DNA of 64,000 nt from Enterobacter hormaechei subsp. hoffmannii (GCF_001729745.1 NZ_CP017186.1:3410001-3474000); one strand, 5' to 3'; positions 52,393 to 61,437 are shown, counted from the stretch's first letter. Notes: generated by a model from the letters alone, not told the origin. Numbers and translations: made by a program.

Positions 52393-53969
52393 TTTGTTTC
52401 CTTTAGAAGGTGCGTTCTGGCACCCTCACCCTGGCCCTTTCCCACTGGGAGAGGGGGATTAACAGAGTTATCGAGAACATGCTTCACCACAAACATCCCG
52501 CCCATCATCAGGTAGGCCGTGACGAACATCAGGGAACTGCCCTCGGCAAAGCCCACCACCGGGGCGTGGATCACGCCAAACAGCGCCAGCAGCGCGCCTC
52601 CTGCGGCGGCGACGGCCCCCCGTAGCGGTTTGTTGATGATGGCGAAGATGGCGATACAGCCCCAGAGCATGCTGGCGAGCGGCGCGCCGTTGCCGAGATG
52701 CATCAGGCCTTCGTAGTAGATCCCCTTGCTGTGCAGCACGTCGGTGCCAATTTTCGCCGCGCTGGTCCCCGCCGCGCTCATCACGCTGTTCATCATGGTC
52801 AGCGCCCAGTTGGCAATCCACGGGAACAGGCAGATGAAGATGACGGGCACCTCCACTTTCGGGGTTTCCCTCACCACCTGGTTGGCGGTGACAACGCCGA
52901 TAAACACCAGAATCGGCACGATGGCGGTCATCGGGATGATGGCGAGCATAAAGGCCCCCAGCCCGAACAGCGGCACGATGAACATGGTCACGCCGGACGC
53001 CAGGGTGTAGCCGATGCTGGCGCCCATCGCTTTCCAGCCAGGATGGCCGACGTAGACCGTGACCGGGAACGGATTGCCCATCAGGCAGCCGAGCATGGAG
53101 GCCAGACCGTTCGCCAGCATTACCTTGCGGGTCGGGTATTCATCCCCCGCCGCATGGGCGCTTTCGATGTTCTCCAGGTCAAAGATGTAGTTCGCCAGCC
53201 CCAGCGGTACGGCGGACGCCAGATACGGCAGCGCGTGCGGCAACCCCTGCATAAAGCTGTCCACATGCACTTCCGGCGGGTTAAAGCCGAAGGATGACAT
53301 GGACGCTTTAATGGCATCCGGGCTTTGCAGGCCGGAGATCCACGCAAGCAGAGTACCGGCAATCAACAGCAGCAGGCCGGTCGGGATGCGGGCGAAAATC
53401 GGCTTTTTACCGAACCAGTTAATGAAGATCAGCAGCAGGACGATAAACGACACGGTCGGCGCTTCGAACGCCTGCAACATCGGGTTCATCGCCAGCAGGA
53501 GCAGGCCAAGACCGGACAGGCACGACAGCAGCACGGTACGCGGGATCATCTTGCGGATGGTTTCCCCCAGGAAGGAACCGCCCGCGAGGATCATCGCTTC
53601 CACAAAGCACCACACCAGGCCAATCTGAATCGCGAAATCCGCATCGCCGGTTTGCTGGTAAACCGGCATTAAGACCAGGAAGGTCACGGTAAAAATCGAC
53701 GGCGCGCTCGGGCCGGACGGCAGCGCGGTGACGTCCGTTCGTCCGGTGGCGCGCGCCATTTGCAGGCCAAACCACGTATAGCAAAGACTCGCTACCAGCA
53801 CCGCCAGCCCGAAGGCTGGCGCGATGCGTCCATAAACAATCTCCTTCGGGATGCCGACGACAAAAATGAGCAACCCCATCATGGTCAGCAAATTGGTCAG
53901 GTTGTTGGTCATCAACCCGAAATAAGCTGCCCAGTCACCTCTTTTCCACTCCAGTTTCATGTTTTTCAT
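52389..53969 (-). CDS. NCS2-family nucleobase permease in the yah operon
   Basis: The roughly 520-residue protein has about twelve hydrophobic helices and the NCS2/AzgA-type segments TNNLTNLLTMMGLLIFVVGIP, GPSAPSIFTVTFLVLMPVYQ and NPFPVTVYVGHPGWKAMGAS. Such permeases carry purines, pyrimidines or related ring compounds across the inner membrane. Its place between yahG and yahI suggests that it imports the substrate of the pathway. The last residues (LPVGKGQGEGARTHL) lie in a repeat that is usually found between genes, so the tail looks recently added. It follows yahG by 11 bases. Confidence 0.8.
   Translation of the reverse strand: MKNMKLEWKRGDWAAYFGLMTNNLTNLLTMMGLLIFVVGIPKEIVYGRIAPAFGLAVLVASLCYTWFGLQMARATGRTDVTALPSGPSAPSIFTVTFLVLMPVYQQTGDADFAIQIGLVWCFVEAMILAGGSFLGETIRKMIPRTVLLSCLSGLGLLLLAMNPMLQAFEAPTVSFIVLLLIFINWFGKKPIFARIPTGLLLLIAGTLLAWISGLQSPDAIKASMSSFGFNPPEVHVDSFMQGLPHALPYLASAVPLGLANYIFDLENIESAHAAGDEYPTRKVMLANGLASMLGCLMGNPFPVTVYVGHPGWKAMGASIGYTLASGVTMFIVPLFGLGAFMLAIIPMTAIVPILVFIGVVTANQVVRETPKVEVPVIFICLFPWIANWALTMMNSVMSAAGTSAAKIGTDVLHSKGIYYEGLMHLGNGAPLASMLWGCIAIFAIINKPLRGAVAAAGGALLALFGVIHAPVVGFAEGSSLMFVTAYLMMGGMFVVKHVLDNSVNPPLPVGKGQGEGARTHLLKETK
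52411..52457. repeat. Dispersed intergenic palindromic repeat forming the permease tail
   Basis: CACCCTCACCCTGGCCCTTTCCCACTGGGAGAGGG is the common enterobacterial repeat of the form CCTCACCCTGGCCCTCTCCC..GGGAGAGGG. Here it is read as the last 15-20 codons of the permease gene. Confidence 0.55.
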
Positions 53970-53980
53970 GGATGCATACC

Positions 53981-55396
53981 TTATAGAACGTAGCGATCGC
54001 GGAAGGTTAACAGCGCCTTTTCAAAACAGCTAAACGGCGGGTGAACGATGCCCGCCCCAATCATGCCGATACCGGCGTCCTTATGGGCAATGGCGGTATT
54101 AATGACCGGCAGAATGCCGCTGCCCGCGACCTTCGTGATGTCGATGGCGGACGGGATGCCCATAAACGACAGCAGCGGAATGGTGACGTTCGGGTTTTCG
54201 CCGAGAGTGATTTCGCGCATCTGGCGGGAGAAATCGATGGCTTCCTCCACCGTGCCGCCCACCAGCGCCACGATTGCCGGGGCTGTCGCCATCGCAAAGC
54301 CGCCGATGCCGTAGGTTTCGGTAATCGCGCTATCGCCGATATCCAGCCCGGAGTCTTCCGGCTTATAGCCCGCGAACATCGGGCCGATCACCTGCTGCGC
54401 CGGGCCGGTGAACCACTGCCCCGGCAGGCCGGAGACGCGCAGGCCGAACTCGTAGCCGTTGCGCGCCATGGTGGTGACGACGGTGCTGTACTCAATGCCG
54501 TGGGCGGCATCCAGCGCGGCCTTACACATTGCCATCCACGTCGGACCGGAGAAGTAGTCGCTGCTGGCGACAAACTCGAACACTTCACGCTGCTGCGCCA
54601 CCGGATAGCCCGCCTGGATCAGCCCCGGCGTCAGCGCCTGAATAAGCAGCGTGGTGCCCGCGTTGTTGCGGTTGTGGCACTCGTCGCCCATGTGCAGCGC
54701 CTGGGCCAGCATCAGGCGCAGGTCGATTTCGCCGATAATCTTCATCGCGTCGCGCAGCATCGGGCCGAGCACGTCGCGCATCCAGTTCAGGCGCTCGATC
54801 ACACTCTGGTCGTTAGCCCCCATGCGCAGGATCTTCGCCATTTGCTCGCTGAGGTTGGTGAAGGCGCGGTTGCCGTAAGTTTTGTTCTCAACGATGTGCA
54901 TAAACATCGACGCGGAGGTAACACCCGCCATGGAGCCAACGCAGTCGTGCTCGTGGCACGGCGAGAAGGTGATGTCACCTGACGCCGCCAGCCTTGCGGC
55001 ATCCTCCAGATCCGTCGCCAGCCCTTCAAACACCAGCGCGCCGGTAACCGCGCCTTTCATCGCCCCGCACATGTTTTCCCAGGTAACAGGCGGACCGGCG
55101 TGCAGAATGGTCGTGCGGGTCATGCCCGGCACCACGTTGATCGCCTGGTCATAGCCCACCAGCACCGGATGGGACTGAATAATCCGCTCCAGGGCAATGT
55201 TGTTCGCGGCGGCGATTTTCTCCGCCAGCGGTTTTTCCGCCAGCTGATCGAGCGCGTCCACCACCTGCATATTGCCCTGCCCCGGCGGCGTCCAGTCGAG
55301 CTGGGTCACGGGAACGTGCTGTTTTTTGAGGTCGTCGCTGAACATCGCAATCCCGACGTTAATCACGTTCAGCGGTTGGTTGAATAAGGTCGTCAT
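53981..55396 (-). CDS. yahG: DUF1116 protein, YahG/AllG-like
   Basis: Starting at ATG 55396 gives 471 residues, as in E. coli YahG (472). The conserved blocks NVGIAMFSDDLKKQHVPVTQLDWTPP, HEHDCVGSMAGV and CHNRNNAGT identify the DUF1116 family. DUF1116 proteins such as AllG work with an FdrA/AllF-type subunit as an oxamate (or other) transcarbamylase that yields carbamoyl phosphate. Its A of ATG is the last base of the YahF stop, so the two are tightly coupled. The usual third DUF2877 subunit is missing from this operon. Confidence 0.85.
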   Translation of the reverse strand: MTTLFNQPLNVINVGIAMFSDDLKKQHVPVTQLDWTPPGQGNMQVVDALDQLAEKPLAEKIAAANNIALERIIQSHPVLVGYDQAINVVPGMTRTTILHAGPPVTWENMCGAMKGAVTGALVFEGLATDLEDAARLAASGDITFSPCHEHDCVGSMAGVTSASMFMHIVENKTYGNRAFTNLSEQMAKILRMGANDQSVIERLNWMRDVLGPMLRDAMKIIGEIDLRLMLAQALHMGDECHNRNNAGTTLLIQALTPGLIQAGYPVAQQREVFEFVASSDYFSGPTWMAMCKAALDAAHGIEYSTVVTTMARNGYEFGLRVSGLPGQWFTGPAQQVIGPMFAGYKPEDSGLDIGDSAITETYGIGGFAMATAPAIVALVGGTVEEAIDFSRQMREITLGENPNVTIPLLSFMGIPSAIDITKVAGSGILPVINTAIAHKDAGIGMIGAGIVHPPFSCFEKALLTFRDRYVL

Positions 55397-56937
55397 TATG
55401 CTCTCTCCCCTTTGCAGACAAATTCGCGTGCCAGTAATCCGGTATTGGTGCTGCTGCTGGCCCAGATGACGCCTGCGTCGGTCAGCAGCTGGCACTGCTG
55501 GGCCAGCGACTGCGGATCCTGATCGGTGCCGAGCACGTAGCCGAGAATTTCCAGCGGACGGTTGTCGGCTTTCGCGATTGCCTGTGCCTCTTTGATCGCC
55601 TCGATCATCACCCCCACCGGATCCTCGTGTGCGCCAAAGCCCAGCACGAAGTCCATCACGATGACGCCCACCTGCGGATCGCGCGCCTCCTGTAGCAGGC
55701 GGCTGATGCGGTTGGTCGGGTCGATCATCGGGTGTGGTTTGCCGTTGGTGAAATCGTCGTCACCGAAATCAAGGAAGGTGTGGGCCTGGCTGACGCTGAT
55801 GTCCTTCAGACGCCTGGCCGGATCCGGCTGGATGTTGCTGTAAACATCGTCAAACTTCTCCAGCGCGGCAAACATCGCTTCGTCGCACAGGGTGCCGCCG
55901 CAGAACAGGCCGCGAATGTACTTCTGCCGCGGCGTCAGGCGGGCGCGCACCTCTTCGATCAGCGGCCAGTTGAGCGGATGTAAATCCAGGGAGTCTTTTT
56001 TAATGCCGGTAAGCAGCACCGCTTTCAGGGCCGCCTCTTTGGTGCCACGAGCAAACTGCAAGCCGTCTTCATTGGCTGGTGGTTCGTTGCGGCCCAGGAA
56101 GCACACAACCACAGGTTTGCGGCAGGCGCGTGCCCGGGCCAGCACTTTCTCTGCCACCGCGGGTGCAGGCGGTTTGGAGATGAGCGCTATCACCCGGGTC
56201 GCGTCGTCCGCCTCCAGCATGTCGATGGCGTCGAGCATCATCAGGCCGCCAATCTTCTCGCTGAGATCGCGCCCGCCGGTGCCGATCAGCTGCGACACGC
56301 CGCCGCCGAACTCGTGAATGCGCACGCTCAGCTCCTGGCTACCGGTGCCGGAGGCGCCAACGATGCCAATTGGCCCGCGACGTACCGCGTTGGCAAAGCA
56401 CAGCCCCGCGCCGTTGATAATGGCGGTGCCGCAGTCCGGCCCCATCATTAGCAATCCTTTGTCATGCGCCAGCTGCTTCAGCGCCAGCTCGTCGTCGAGC
56501 GACACATTATCGGAAAACAGCATCACGTTGAGATCGTTTTCCAGCGCCTGGCGCGCTTCGCGGGCGGCGAAGGTGCCGTTGACGGATATCACCGCAAGGT
56601 TGCTGTCCGGACGATGGGTTTTGGCGCTGGCAATCGTCGCGTAGCGTGCTTCATGGGAGCCAGCGCTCTCTTTACGCGTGAATAACGCTTCAATGGCGGC
56701 AAGGGTTTCCTCATTCGCCGCGTCGCCTTTAATAACGATCATCAGGTCGCCGTTTTTCGCGTCCGCTAATTCCGGCGTTAATAGCCCGAGGTTTTTTAAT
56801 ACCCCTTTGTTCATTTCCGTCGCCATCGCCACAAACGCCTGCTCGACGCCCGGCAATTTATTGGCTTTGGTGGAAACCGACATTAAGGAAACCGAATCGA
56901 AATACGTATTCTTTTTTATGACGATTTTGGTTGGCAT
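55396..56937 (-). CDS. yahF: FdrA/AllF-like protein, YahF-like
   Basis: ATG 56937 (AGGTG six bases upstream) gives 513 residues and starts like E. coli YahF (…KIVIKKNTYFDSVSLMS). The domain layout is that of succinyl-CoA-synthetase-like FdrA proteins: a Rossmann half (MGPDCGTAIINGAG, IGIVGASGTGSQELS), then GGGVSQLIGTGGRDLSEKIGG and a ligase-like C-terminal half (IMDFVLGFGAHEDP). In allantoin catabolism AllF pairs with AllG as transcarbamylase. The enzyme is expected to use phosphate to release carbamoyl phosphate from a carbamoyl donor. The true donor here is unknown. Confidence 0.85.
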   Translation of the reverse strand: MPTKIVIKKNTYFDSVSLMSVSTKANKLPGVEQAFVAMATEMNKGVLKNLGLLTPELADAKNGDLMIVIKGDAANEETLAAIEALFTRKESAGSHEARYATIASAKTHRPDSNLAVISVNGTFAAREARQALENDLNVMLFSDNVSLDDELALKQLAHDKGLLMMGPDCGTAIINGAGLCFANAVRRGPIGIVGASGTGSQELSVRIHEFGGGVSQLIGTGGRDLSEKIGGLMMLDAIDMLEADDATRVIALISKPPAPAVAEKVLARARACRKPVVVCFLGRNEPPANEDGLQFARGTKEAALKAVLLTGIKKDSLDLHPLNWPLIEEVRARLTPRQKYIRGLFCGGTLCDEAMFAALEKFDDVYSNIQPDPARRLKDISVSQAHTFLDFGDDDFTNGKPHPMIDPTNRISRLLQEARDPQVGVIVMDFVLGFGAHEDPVGVMIEAIKEAQAIAKADNRPLEILGYVLGTDQDPQSLAQQCQLLTDAGVIWASSSTNTGLLAREFVCKGERA

Positions 56938-57045
56938 TATTTTCACCTGTTTAAGATAAAAGGGGGCCGCCGTCGTGCTAAATGCACGTCGGTAACAATG
57001 CGTTTATTGATTAACGGCCAGCCAGGGGAAGGCTGACCGAATGCA

Positions 57046-57651
57046 CTATGCGCCTGCCGCCAGCAGCAGGTCTGCGATCGCGTTGAAGCCTTTTTCCCGC
57101 GCCAGTTCGAGCGGGGTTTTGCCGTATTTATCGGTCATGTGCGGGTTCGCGCCGTGATCGAGCAGCAGCTTCACAATTTCCTGCTGCTTTGCGCCGCCGT
57201 CGTTTAATACGATGGCCTCCAGCAGCGGCGTCCAGCCGACAAAATTGGTGTGGTTGACGTTGATGTCGGTTTTTTCCAGCAGCTCGCGCACGATTTCAAC
57301 GTGCCCTTTTTCACTGGCAGGGGTAATGCCCACGCCGCCAAAGCGCGTCAGACGGTCGAGATCCGGATCCGCCGGAAGGACAATGCGCAGCAGGGTTAAA
57401 TCATTGGTCAGGCAGCCGATCAGGAAGGGGTTAAAACAGGTCTGGTCCTGTTTATCAATATCCGCCCCGGCGGCAATTAAAAACTCCACACAGGCGTAAT
57501 GCTTTTTCAGGCTGGCAATAATAATGGCGGTTCTTTTCTGGCGGTTGGTCGCGTTAATATCCACGCCTTTCTCCAGGCAGGCTTTTAGCGCGTCGATATT
57601 GCCCTCTTCTGCCGCCAGCAGAAATTCTGTAACCAGTGCAGTTGCAGACAT
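57046..57651 (-). CDS. yahD: Ankyrin-repeat protein, YahD-like
   Basis: The protein has 201 residues, the length of E. coli YahD. It contains about five ankyrin repeats (NIDALKACLEKGVDIN..., YACVEFLIAAGADID, HVEIVRELLEKTDINVNH, QEIVKLLLDHGANPHMTDKYGKTPLELA). These form a protein-binding surface. It is the first gene of the yah operon, divergent from yahB, and has no known enzymatic role. It may be a scaffold or regulator for the enzymes downstream. Confidence 0.88.
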   Translation of the reverse strand: MSATALVTEFLLAAEEGNIDALKACLEKGVDINATNRQKRTAIIIASLKKHYACVEFLIAAGADIDKQDQTCFNPFLIGCLTNDLTLLRIVLPADPDLDRLTRFGGVGITPASEKGHVEIVRELLEKTDINVNHTNFVGWTPLLEAIVLNDGGAKQQEIVKLLLDHGANPHMTDKYGKTPLELAREKGFNAIADLLLAAGA

Positions 57652-57971
57652 ATTCAGACTCCCTATGTTTCACTTCTGATGACCTGAGAATAGCAACAGC
57701 CTGGTCATAAAAGAATCCGCTTAAAAATGATTCATCGACACGCAATTCATTGTTGAGTTAAATTCAACAGTCCGGGAGAAATGTGCGTCTGTGCAACCTT
57801 TTTCTTATGTTTTACCGCTTTTACGCGCTTCAGGCTGCATTATCCTTATGGCTGAAAAAGCCTTACACAGCGCGGCTCTACGTAAAAATCCAGAACTGTG
57901 ACCGACATCAACCATGATGTAACGCCGGTGTTAAAATATGTTCAAAACTGATGGTAACCAGGAGCCATAAT
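57652..57971. promoter_or_regulatory. yahD/yahB divergent control region with candidate LysR site
   Basis: The 320-bp gap holds a perfect 19-bp inverted repeat, TGTTGA-N7-TCAACA, at 57751-57769, which has the T-N11-A pattern of LysR-type sites. It lies about 100 bases before yahD and is the best candidate YahB operator. No gene was seen in the gap. Confidence 0.55.
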
Positions 57972-58901
57972 ATGAATTCCATCTTTACCGAAGAGAATTT
58001 GCTGGCCTTCACCACCGCGGCACGCTTTGGCAGTTTTAGCAAAGCGGCTGCCGAGCTGGGCGTCACCACTTCCGCCATCAGTTACACCATCAAACGTATG
58101 GAGACCGGGCTGGACGTGGTGCTGTTTGTACGCAACACGCGCAGCATTGAGCTGACCGAATCCGGTTTTTATTTTTATCGTAAAGCGACCGACCTGCTGA
58201 ATGACTTTCATGCCATCAAGCGCGGGATTGATACCATTTCGCAGGGCATTGAGACGCGGGTGCGCATCTGCATTAATCAGCTTTTGTATACGCCACGCCA
58301 TACCGCGCGTTTGCTCCAGGTGCTGAAAAAACAGTTTCCTACCTGCCAAATCACGGTGACGACCGAGGTGTATAACGGCGTCTGGGATTCCATCATTAAT
58401 AATCAGGCCAACATCGCCATTGGCGCGCCGGATACGCTGCTGGATGGCGGAGGCATCGATTACACCGAGATAGGCGCGATCCGCTGGGTATTTGCCATCG
58501 CGCCCACGCATCCGCTGGCGTTCGCCCCGGAGCCCATTTCTGAAAGTCAGCTGCGTCTGTATCCCAATATCATGGTCGAGGACACCGCGCATACCATCAA
58601 CAAGAAGGTCGGCTGGCTGCTTCACGGTCAGGAGGCGATTCTGGTACCGGACTTTAACACCAAGTGTCAGTGTCAGATCCTGGGGGAGGGTATTGGATTT
58701 TTACCGGAGTATATGACGCGTGAGGCGGTGGAGGACGGGCTGCTGGTAAAGCGGCGAATCAATAATCCGCGCCAGGACTCGCGCATGCTGCTCGCCACGC
58801 AGCATGCGGCGACCGGTCAGGTCACGCGCTGGATCAAACAGCAGTTTGGCCCCGAGGGCGCGCTGACCCGGATCTACAGTGATCTATTGTGGCGTACCTA
58901 G
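57972..58901 (+). CDS. yahB: LysR-family regulator YahB
   Basis: ATG 57972 (AGGAG six bases upstream) gives 309 residues, like E. coli YahB (310), and the sequence MNSIFTEENLLAFTTAARF is very close to it. The N-terminal winged helix covers residues 5-60, followed by a LysR substrate-binding domain. It is divergent from the yah operon and likely activates it in response to the pathway compound. Its stop overlaps the yqaE stop by 4 bases on the opposite strand. Confidence 0.9.
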   Translation: MNSIFTEENLLAFTTAARFGSFSKAAAELGVTTSAISYTIKRMETGLDVVLFVRNTRSIELTESGFYFYRKATDLLNDFHAIKRGIDTISQGIETRVRICINQLLYTPRHTARLLQVLKKQFPTCQITVTTEVYNGVWDSIINNQANIAIGAPDTLLDGGGIDYTEIGAIRWVFAIAPTHPLAFAPEPISESQLRLYPNIMVEDTAHTINKKVGWLLHGQEAILVPDFNTKCQCQILGEGIGFLPEYMTREAVEDGLLVKRRINNPRQDSRMLLATQHAATGQVTRWIKQQFGPEGALTRIYSDLLWRT

Positions 58902-59056
58902 CTTTTCGTCTGAACCCAAAACGCGTGGATAAGACCCGGGAAGTAACCCAGGATGGTCAGAAGGATGTTCAGGATAAACGCCCAGCCCAGTCCCTTGCCA
59001 AGCAGCACGCCCAGCGGCGGGAGAATAATCGTAAAAACAACGCGCCAAAAACCCAT
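58898..59056 (-). CDS. yqaE: Small membrane protein YqaE (Pmp3 family)
   Basis: The 52-residue protein starts at ATG 59056 with GGAG six bases upstream. It has two hydrophobic helices (about 5-22 and 25-43) and the conserved LPPLGVLLGKGLGWAFILNILLT and LGYFPGLIHAFW. It is the Pmp3-type stress protein of E. coli between csiR and ygaV/ygaP. Longer in-frame starts to 59137 lack a ribosome site. It may affect membrane potential or ion permeability; the role in enterobacteria is not well known. Confidence 0.9.
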   Translation of the reverse strand: MGFWRVVFTIILPPLGVLLGKGLGWAFILNILLTILGYFPGLIHAFWVQTKS

Positions 59057-59235
59057 AAATAACTCCGTGCAAGCTAACCAATTGAAAATTATAAAAGACA
59101 CTTCTCTAAGCGTAGCCAGTTTACGGGTAACTGCCATTCGTCTCTCGCGCTTTTACCTGCCTTTACCCTCTTTACACTGGCTGAAACCCTGCCTTAAATG
59201 CTCTACTGTTCTGAAATTGACCGTAAGGAAACACA

Positions 59236-59754
59236 ATGTCTCTTCCTCTTATTTCGCCGCAGCAGGCAAACGCGCTTATTGCTGAAGGCGCCAAACTTAT
59301 CGATATTCGCGACCCCGACGAGTATGCCCGCGAGCATATTCCAGCGGCGCACTCCATTCCGCTGGATTCGTTACCCGGCGGGCTTAACGCAGCGCCGGGA
59401 GAAACGGTGATTTTCCACTGTCAGTCTGGCGCAAGAACCGCAAACAATGATGCTCGTCTTGCCCGGGCAGCGTCCCCTGCGAACGCCTTTGTGGTTGAGG
59501 GAGGCATTCAGGGCTGGAAGCAGGCCGGGCTGCTGACCGTTGAAGATAAATCGCAGCCGCTTCCGCTGATGCGTCAGGTGCAGATCGCCGCCGGGCTGCT
59601 GATTCTCTGCGGCGTGGTGCTGGGTTACAGCGTCTCCAGCGGCTTTTTCCTGCTAAGCGGTTTTGTGGGCGCCGGGCTGCTGTTCGCCGGAGTGACAGGT
59701 TTTTGCGGTATGGCGCGACTGCTGAAAGTGATGCCGTGGAACCGACGTACCTGA
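59236..59754 (+). CDS. ygaP: Membrane-anchored rhodanese YgaP
   Basis: The 172-residue protein has an N-terminal rhodanese domain (about residues 1-105) with the active-site loop [12 protein letters not shown], Cys being the sulfur acceptor. Two C-terminal membrane helices follow (about 115-133 and 139-158), as in E. coli YgaP. It moves sulfane sulfur and can carry S-nitroso or persulfide groups. The ArsR-type regulator gene ygaV, which precedes ygaP in E. coli, is absent; yqaE is the upstream neighbour. GTAAGGAA lies eight bases before the ATG. Confidence 0.92.
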   Translation: MSLPLISPQQANALIAEGAKLIDIRDPDEYAREHIPAAHSIPLDSLPGGLNAAPGETVIFHCQSGARTANNDARLARAASPANAFVVEGGIQGWKQAGLLTVEDKSQPLPLMRQVQIAAGLLILCGVVLGYSVSSGFFLLSGFVGAGLLFAGVTGFCGMARLLKVMPWNRRT

Positions 59755-59836
59755 TAAGGGGTATCTGAAAGATTAGGCTGTACCCCGCCCCGGACGTGGG
59801 CTATGGTGAAGATCGTGACAATGATGAGGAGGTGCT

Positions 59837-60016
59837 ATGTTTTCTGTCGGTGATTATGTCCAACCGCGTCAGGGCGGTCCGAAACTGAAAGTGCTCGAAG
59901 TAAATGGTGAAAACATTGTGGCCGTGCAGGCCAGCAATGAGCAGGGCGAGAAATATCACCTGAAAGCGGCGGACGTAGTTCTGTACTCCGAAGAAGGTGA
60001 CTTTGGCGTCTGCTAA
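59837..60016 (+). CDS. DUF2158 (YodC-like) small protein
   Basis: The 59-residue protein starts at ATG 59837 behind a strong AGGAGG. It has the short beta-rich family pattern: MFSVGDYVQPRQGGPKLKVLEV, then ALKAADVVLY-type residues near the end. The family is related to YodC and is found in many enterobacteria without a known role. It is shorter than 60 residues and was found by direct reading. It converges with stpA across a hairpin. Confidence 0.8.
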   Translation: MFSVGDYVQPRQGGPKLKVLEVNGENIVAVQASNEQGEKYHLKAADVVLYSEEGDFGVC

Positions 60017-60024
60017 GTCAATAA

Positions 60025-60046
60025 TCGGGCGGAATACACCGCCCGA
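60025..60046. terminator. Bidirectional hairpin between the DUF2158 gene and stpA
   Basis: TCGGGCGG and CCGCCCGA form a perfect 8-bp stem with an AATACA loop in the gap between the convergent stops. Only short A/T runs flank it. Confidence 0.7.
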
Positions 60047-60053
60047 ATAATCA

Positions 60054-60458
60054 TCAGATCAGGAAATCGTCCAGCGATTTACCGTTTGCCAGTGCGTTCG
60101 CAATTGGCTTTGGCGTACGTCCCTGACCGGTCCACGTTTTCTCTTCACCGTTCGCGTCGATGAAACGATATTTCGCCGCACGCGCTTTACGTTTTTTAGC
60201 CGGCTGGCCCGCATGAGCCAGTTCTCCGCCTAACAGATCGCTCGGGGAAATACCGTCTGCCTTCATCAATTCCAGCAGAGCATTAATTTTATCCTGCTGT
60301 TCAGCGCGCTGGCGCTCTAATTCAGCCTGCTCGCTGCGTTTTTCTTCTGTGACAATCCGAACTTTTTCCAGCACTTCTTCCAGAACATCCATGGATAATT
60401 CACGCGCCAGCGCCCGGAGGGTACGGATATTATTAAGATTCTGTAACGTTAAAGCCAT
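60054..60458 (-). CDS. stpA: Nucleoid protein StpA (H-NS paralogue)
   Basis: ATG 60458 gives 134 residues, the StpA length. The N-terminal oligomerisation helices (ALTLQNLNNIRTLRALARELSMDVLEEVLEKVRIV) and the C-terminal DNA-binding motif TWTGQGRTPKPIANALANGKSLDDFLI are clear. StpA binds curved A+T-rich DNA, silences foreign genes and has RNA chaperone activity. Its presence close to A+T-rich prophage cargo and the adhesin region is notable but is the normal E. coli position. Confidence 0.95.
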   Translation of the reverse strand: MALTLQNLNNIRTLRALARELSMDVLEEVLEKVRIVTEEKRSEQAELERQRAEQQDKINALLELMKADGISPSDLLGGELAHAGQPAKKRKARAAKYRFIDANGEEKTWTGQGRTPKPIANALANGKSLDDFLI

Positions 60459-60955
60459 AATAATGAAAAACCTTTCTTCGTGTGTATAACATAAATCAGG
60501 CAACAGAATAATTGATTTTTGTTCTGATATCTACCCACTCTGTCGTTTTGACATTATTGTAAATGTTTTAGAATATCCCGTTAATATAACCCCGAATTAC
60601 CTGTCAGTTTTAATGCGTAATATTCCGTCCTGCACCTGGTCAAAAATCCCTGTTTAATGCCGTTCAAAAAACCGCCCGGCATCCTCCGAATAACAAACGT
60701 TATACGCTTGCTCAGATAAGCTAATAGTTTGATTTCGTTTAATAAAACGGTGAATGGGAAAGAAAATAACGACTCGCACAAAAAACAGCCAACTTTAGAG
60801 AATTTTATGGACAAAGCGCCCATAAATAAAAATTAATCACTACTTGTTAGTTAAAAGCCAGAGGGATACGCTATACACTCAAAACAAACCAACCTAAAGC
60901 ACTAAACGCCGCAGGTAAAAACGCCACTTTTTTGTCCTGTTCGAGGAGTTCAGAC
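60459..60955. other. AT-rich stpA/alaE divergent region
   Basis: About 500 bases hold the two promoters and no convincing gene. A minus-strand 80-codon frame at 60581-60823 lacks a ribosome site and recognisable sequence. The region is A+T-rich, as expected for a StpA/H-NS-bound promoter. Confidence 0.5.
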
Positions 60956-61405
60956 ATGTTCTCACCGCAGTCTCGCCTGCGCCATGCGGTAGCGGATACG
61001 TTCGCGATGGTCGTTTACTGTTCCGTCGTAAACATGCTGATTGAAATTTTCCTGTCCGGAATGACCTTTGAGCAGTCCCTCTCATCGCGCCTGGTGGCCA
61101 TTCCGGTGAATATCATGATTGCCTGGCCGTACGGAATGTATCGCGATGCGGTGATGCGTTTCGCCCGGCGTATTAGCCCGGCAGGTTGGGTAAAAAACCT
61201 GGCGGACGTGCTGGCTTACGTGACGTTCCAGTCCCCGGTGTATGTGGTTATTTTGCTGACGGTGGGCGCAGACTGGCATCAAATCGCCGCCGCGGTAAGT
61301 TCAAATATCGTGGTATCTATGCTGATGGGTGCGGTGTACGGTTACTTCCTTGACTACTGCCGCCGCCTGTTTAAAGTCAGCCCTTATAGCCAGGCAAAAG
61401 CGTAA
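60956..61405 (+). CDS. alaE: L-alanine exporter AlaE
   Basis: The 149-residue inner-membrane protein starts at ATG 60956 (GAGGAG upstream). It matches E. coli AlaE through the whole length ([73 protein letters not shown]). It has four predicted helices and exports L-alanine, keeping intracellular alanine low. Its neighbours stpA and ygaC are those of E. coli. Confidence 0.95.
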   Translation: MFSPQSRLRHAVADTFAMVVYCSVVNMLIEIFLSGMTFEQSLSSRLVAIPVNIMIAWPYGMYRDAVMRFARRISPAGWVKNLADVLAYVTFQSPVYVVILLTVGADWHQIAAAVSSNIVVSMLMGAVYGYFLDYCRRLFKVSPYSQAKA

Positions 61406-61411
61406 GATAAG

Positions 61412-61433
61412 GCGACTGGCTCATGCCAGTCGC
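61412..61433. terminator. Bidirectional hairpin between alaE and ygaC
   Basis: GCGACTGGC and GCCAGTCGC form a perfect 9-bp stem with loop TCAT in the gap between convergent stops. Confidence 0.7.
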
Positions 61434-61437
61434 TGAG

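Noticed and set aside
54041..54982. Plus-strand frame of 313 codons opposite yahG
   Set aside because: It is an antisense shadow of a well-conserved DUF1116 gene.
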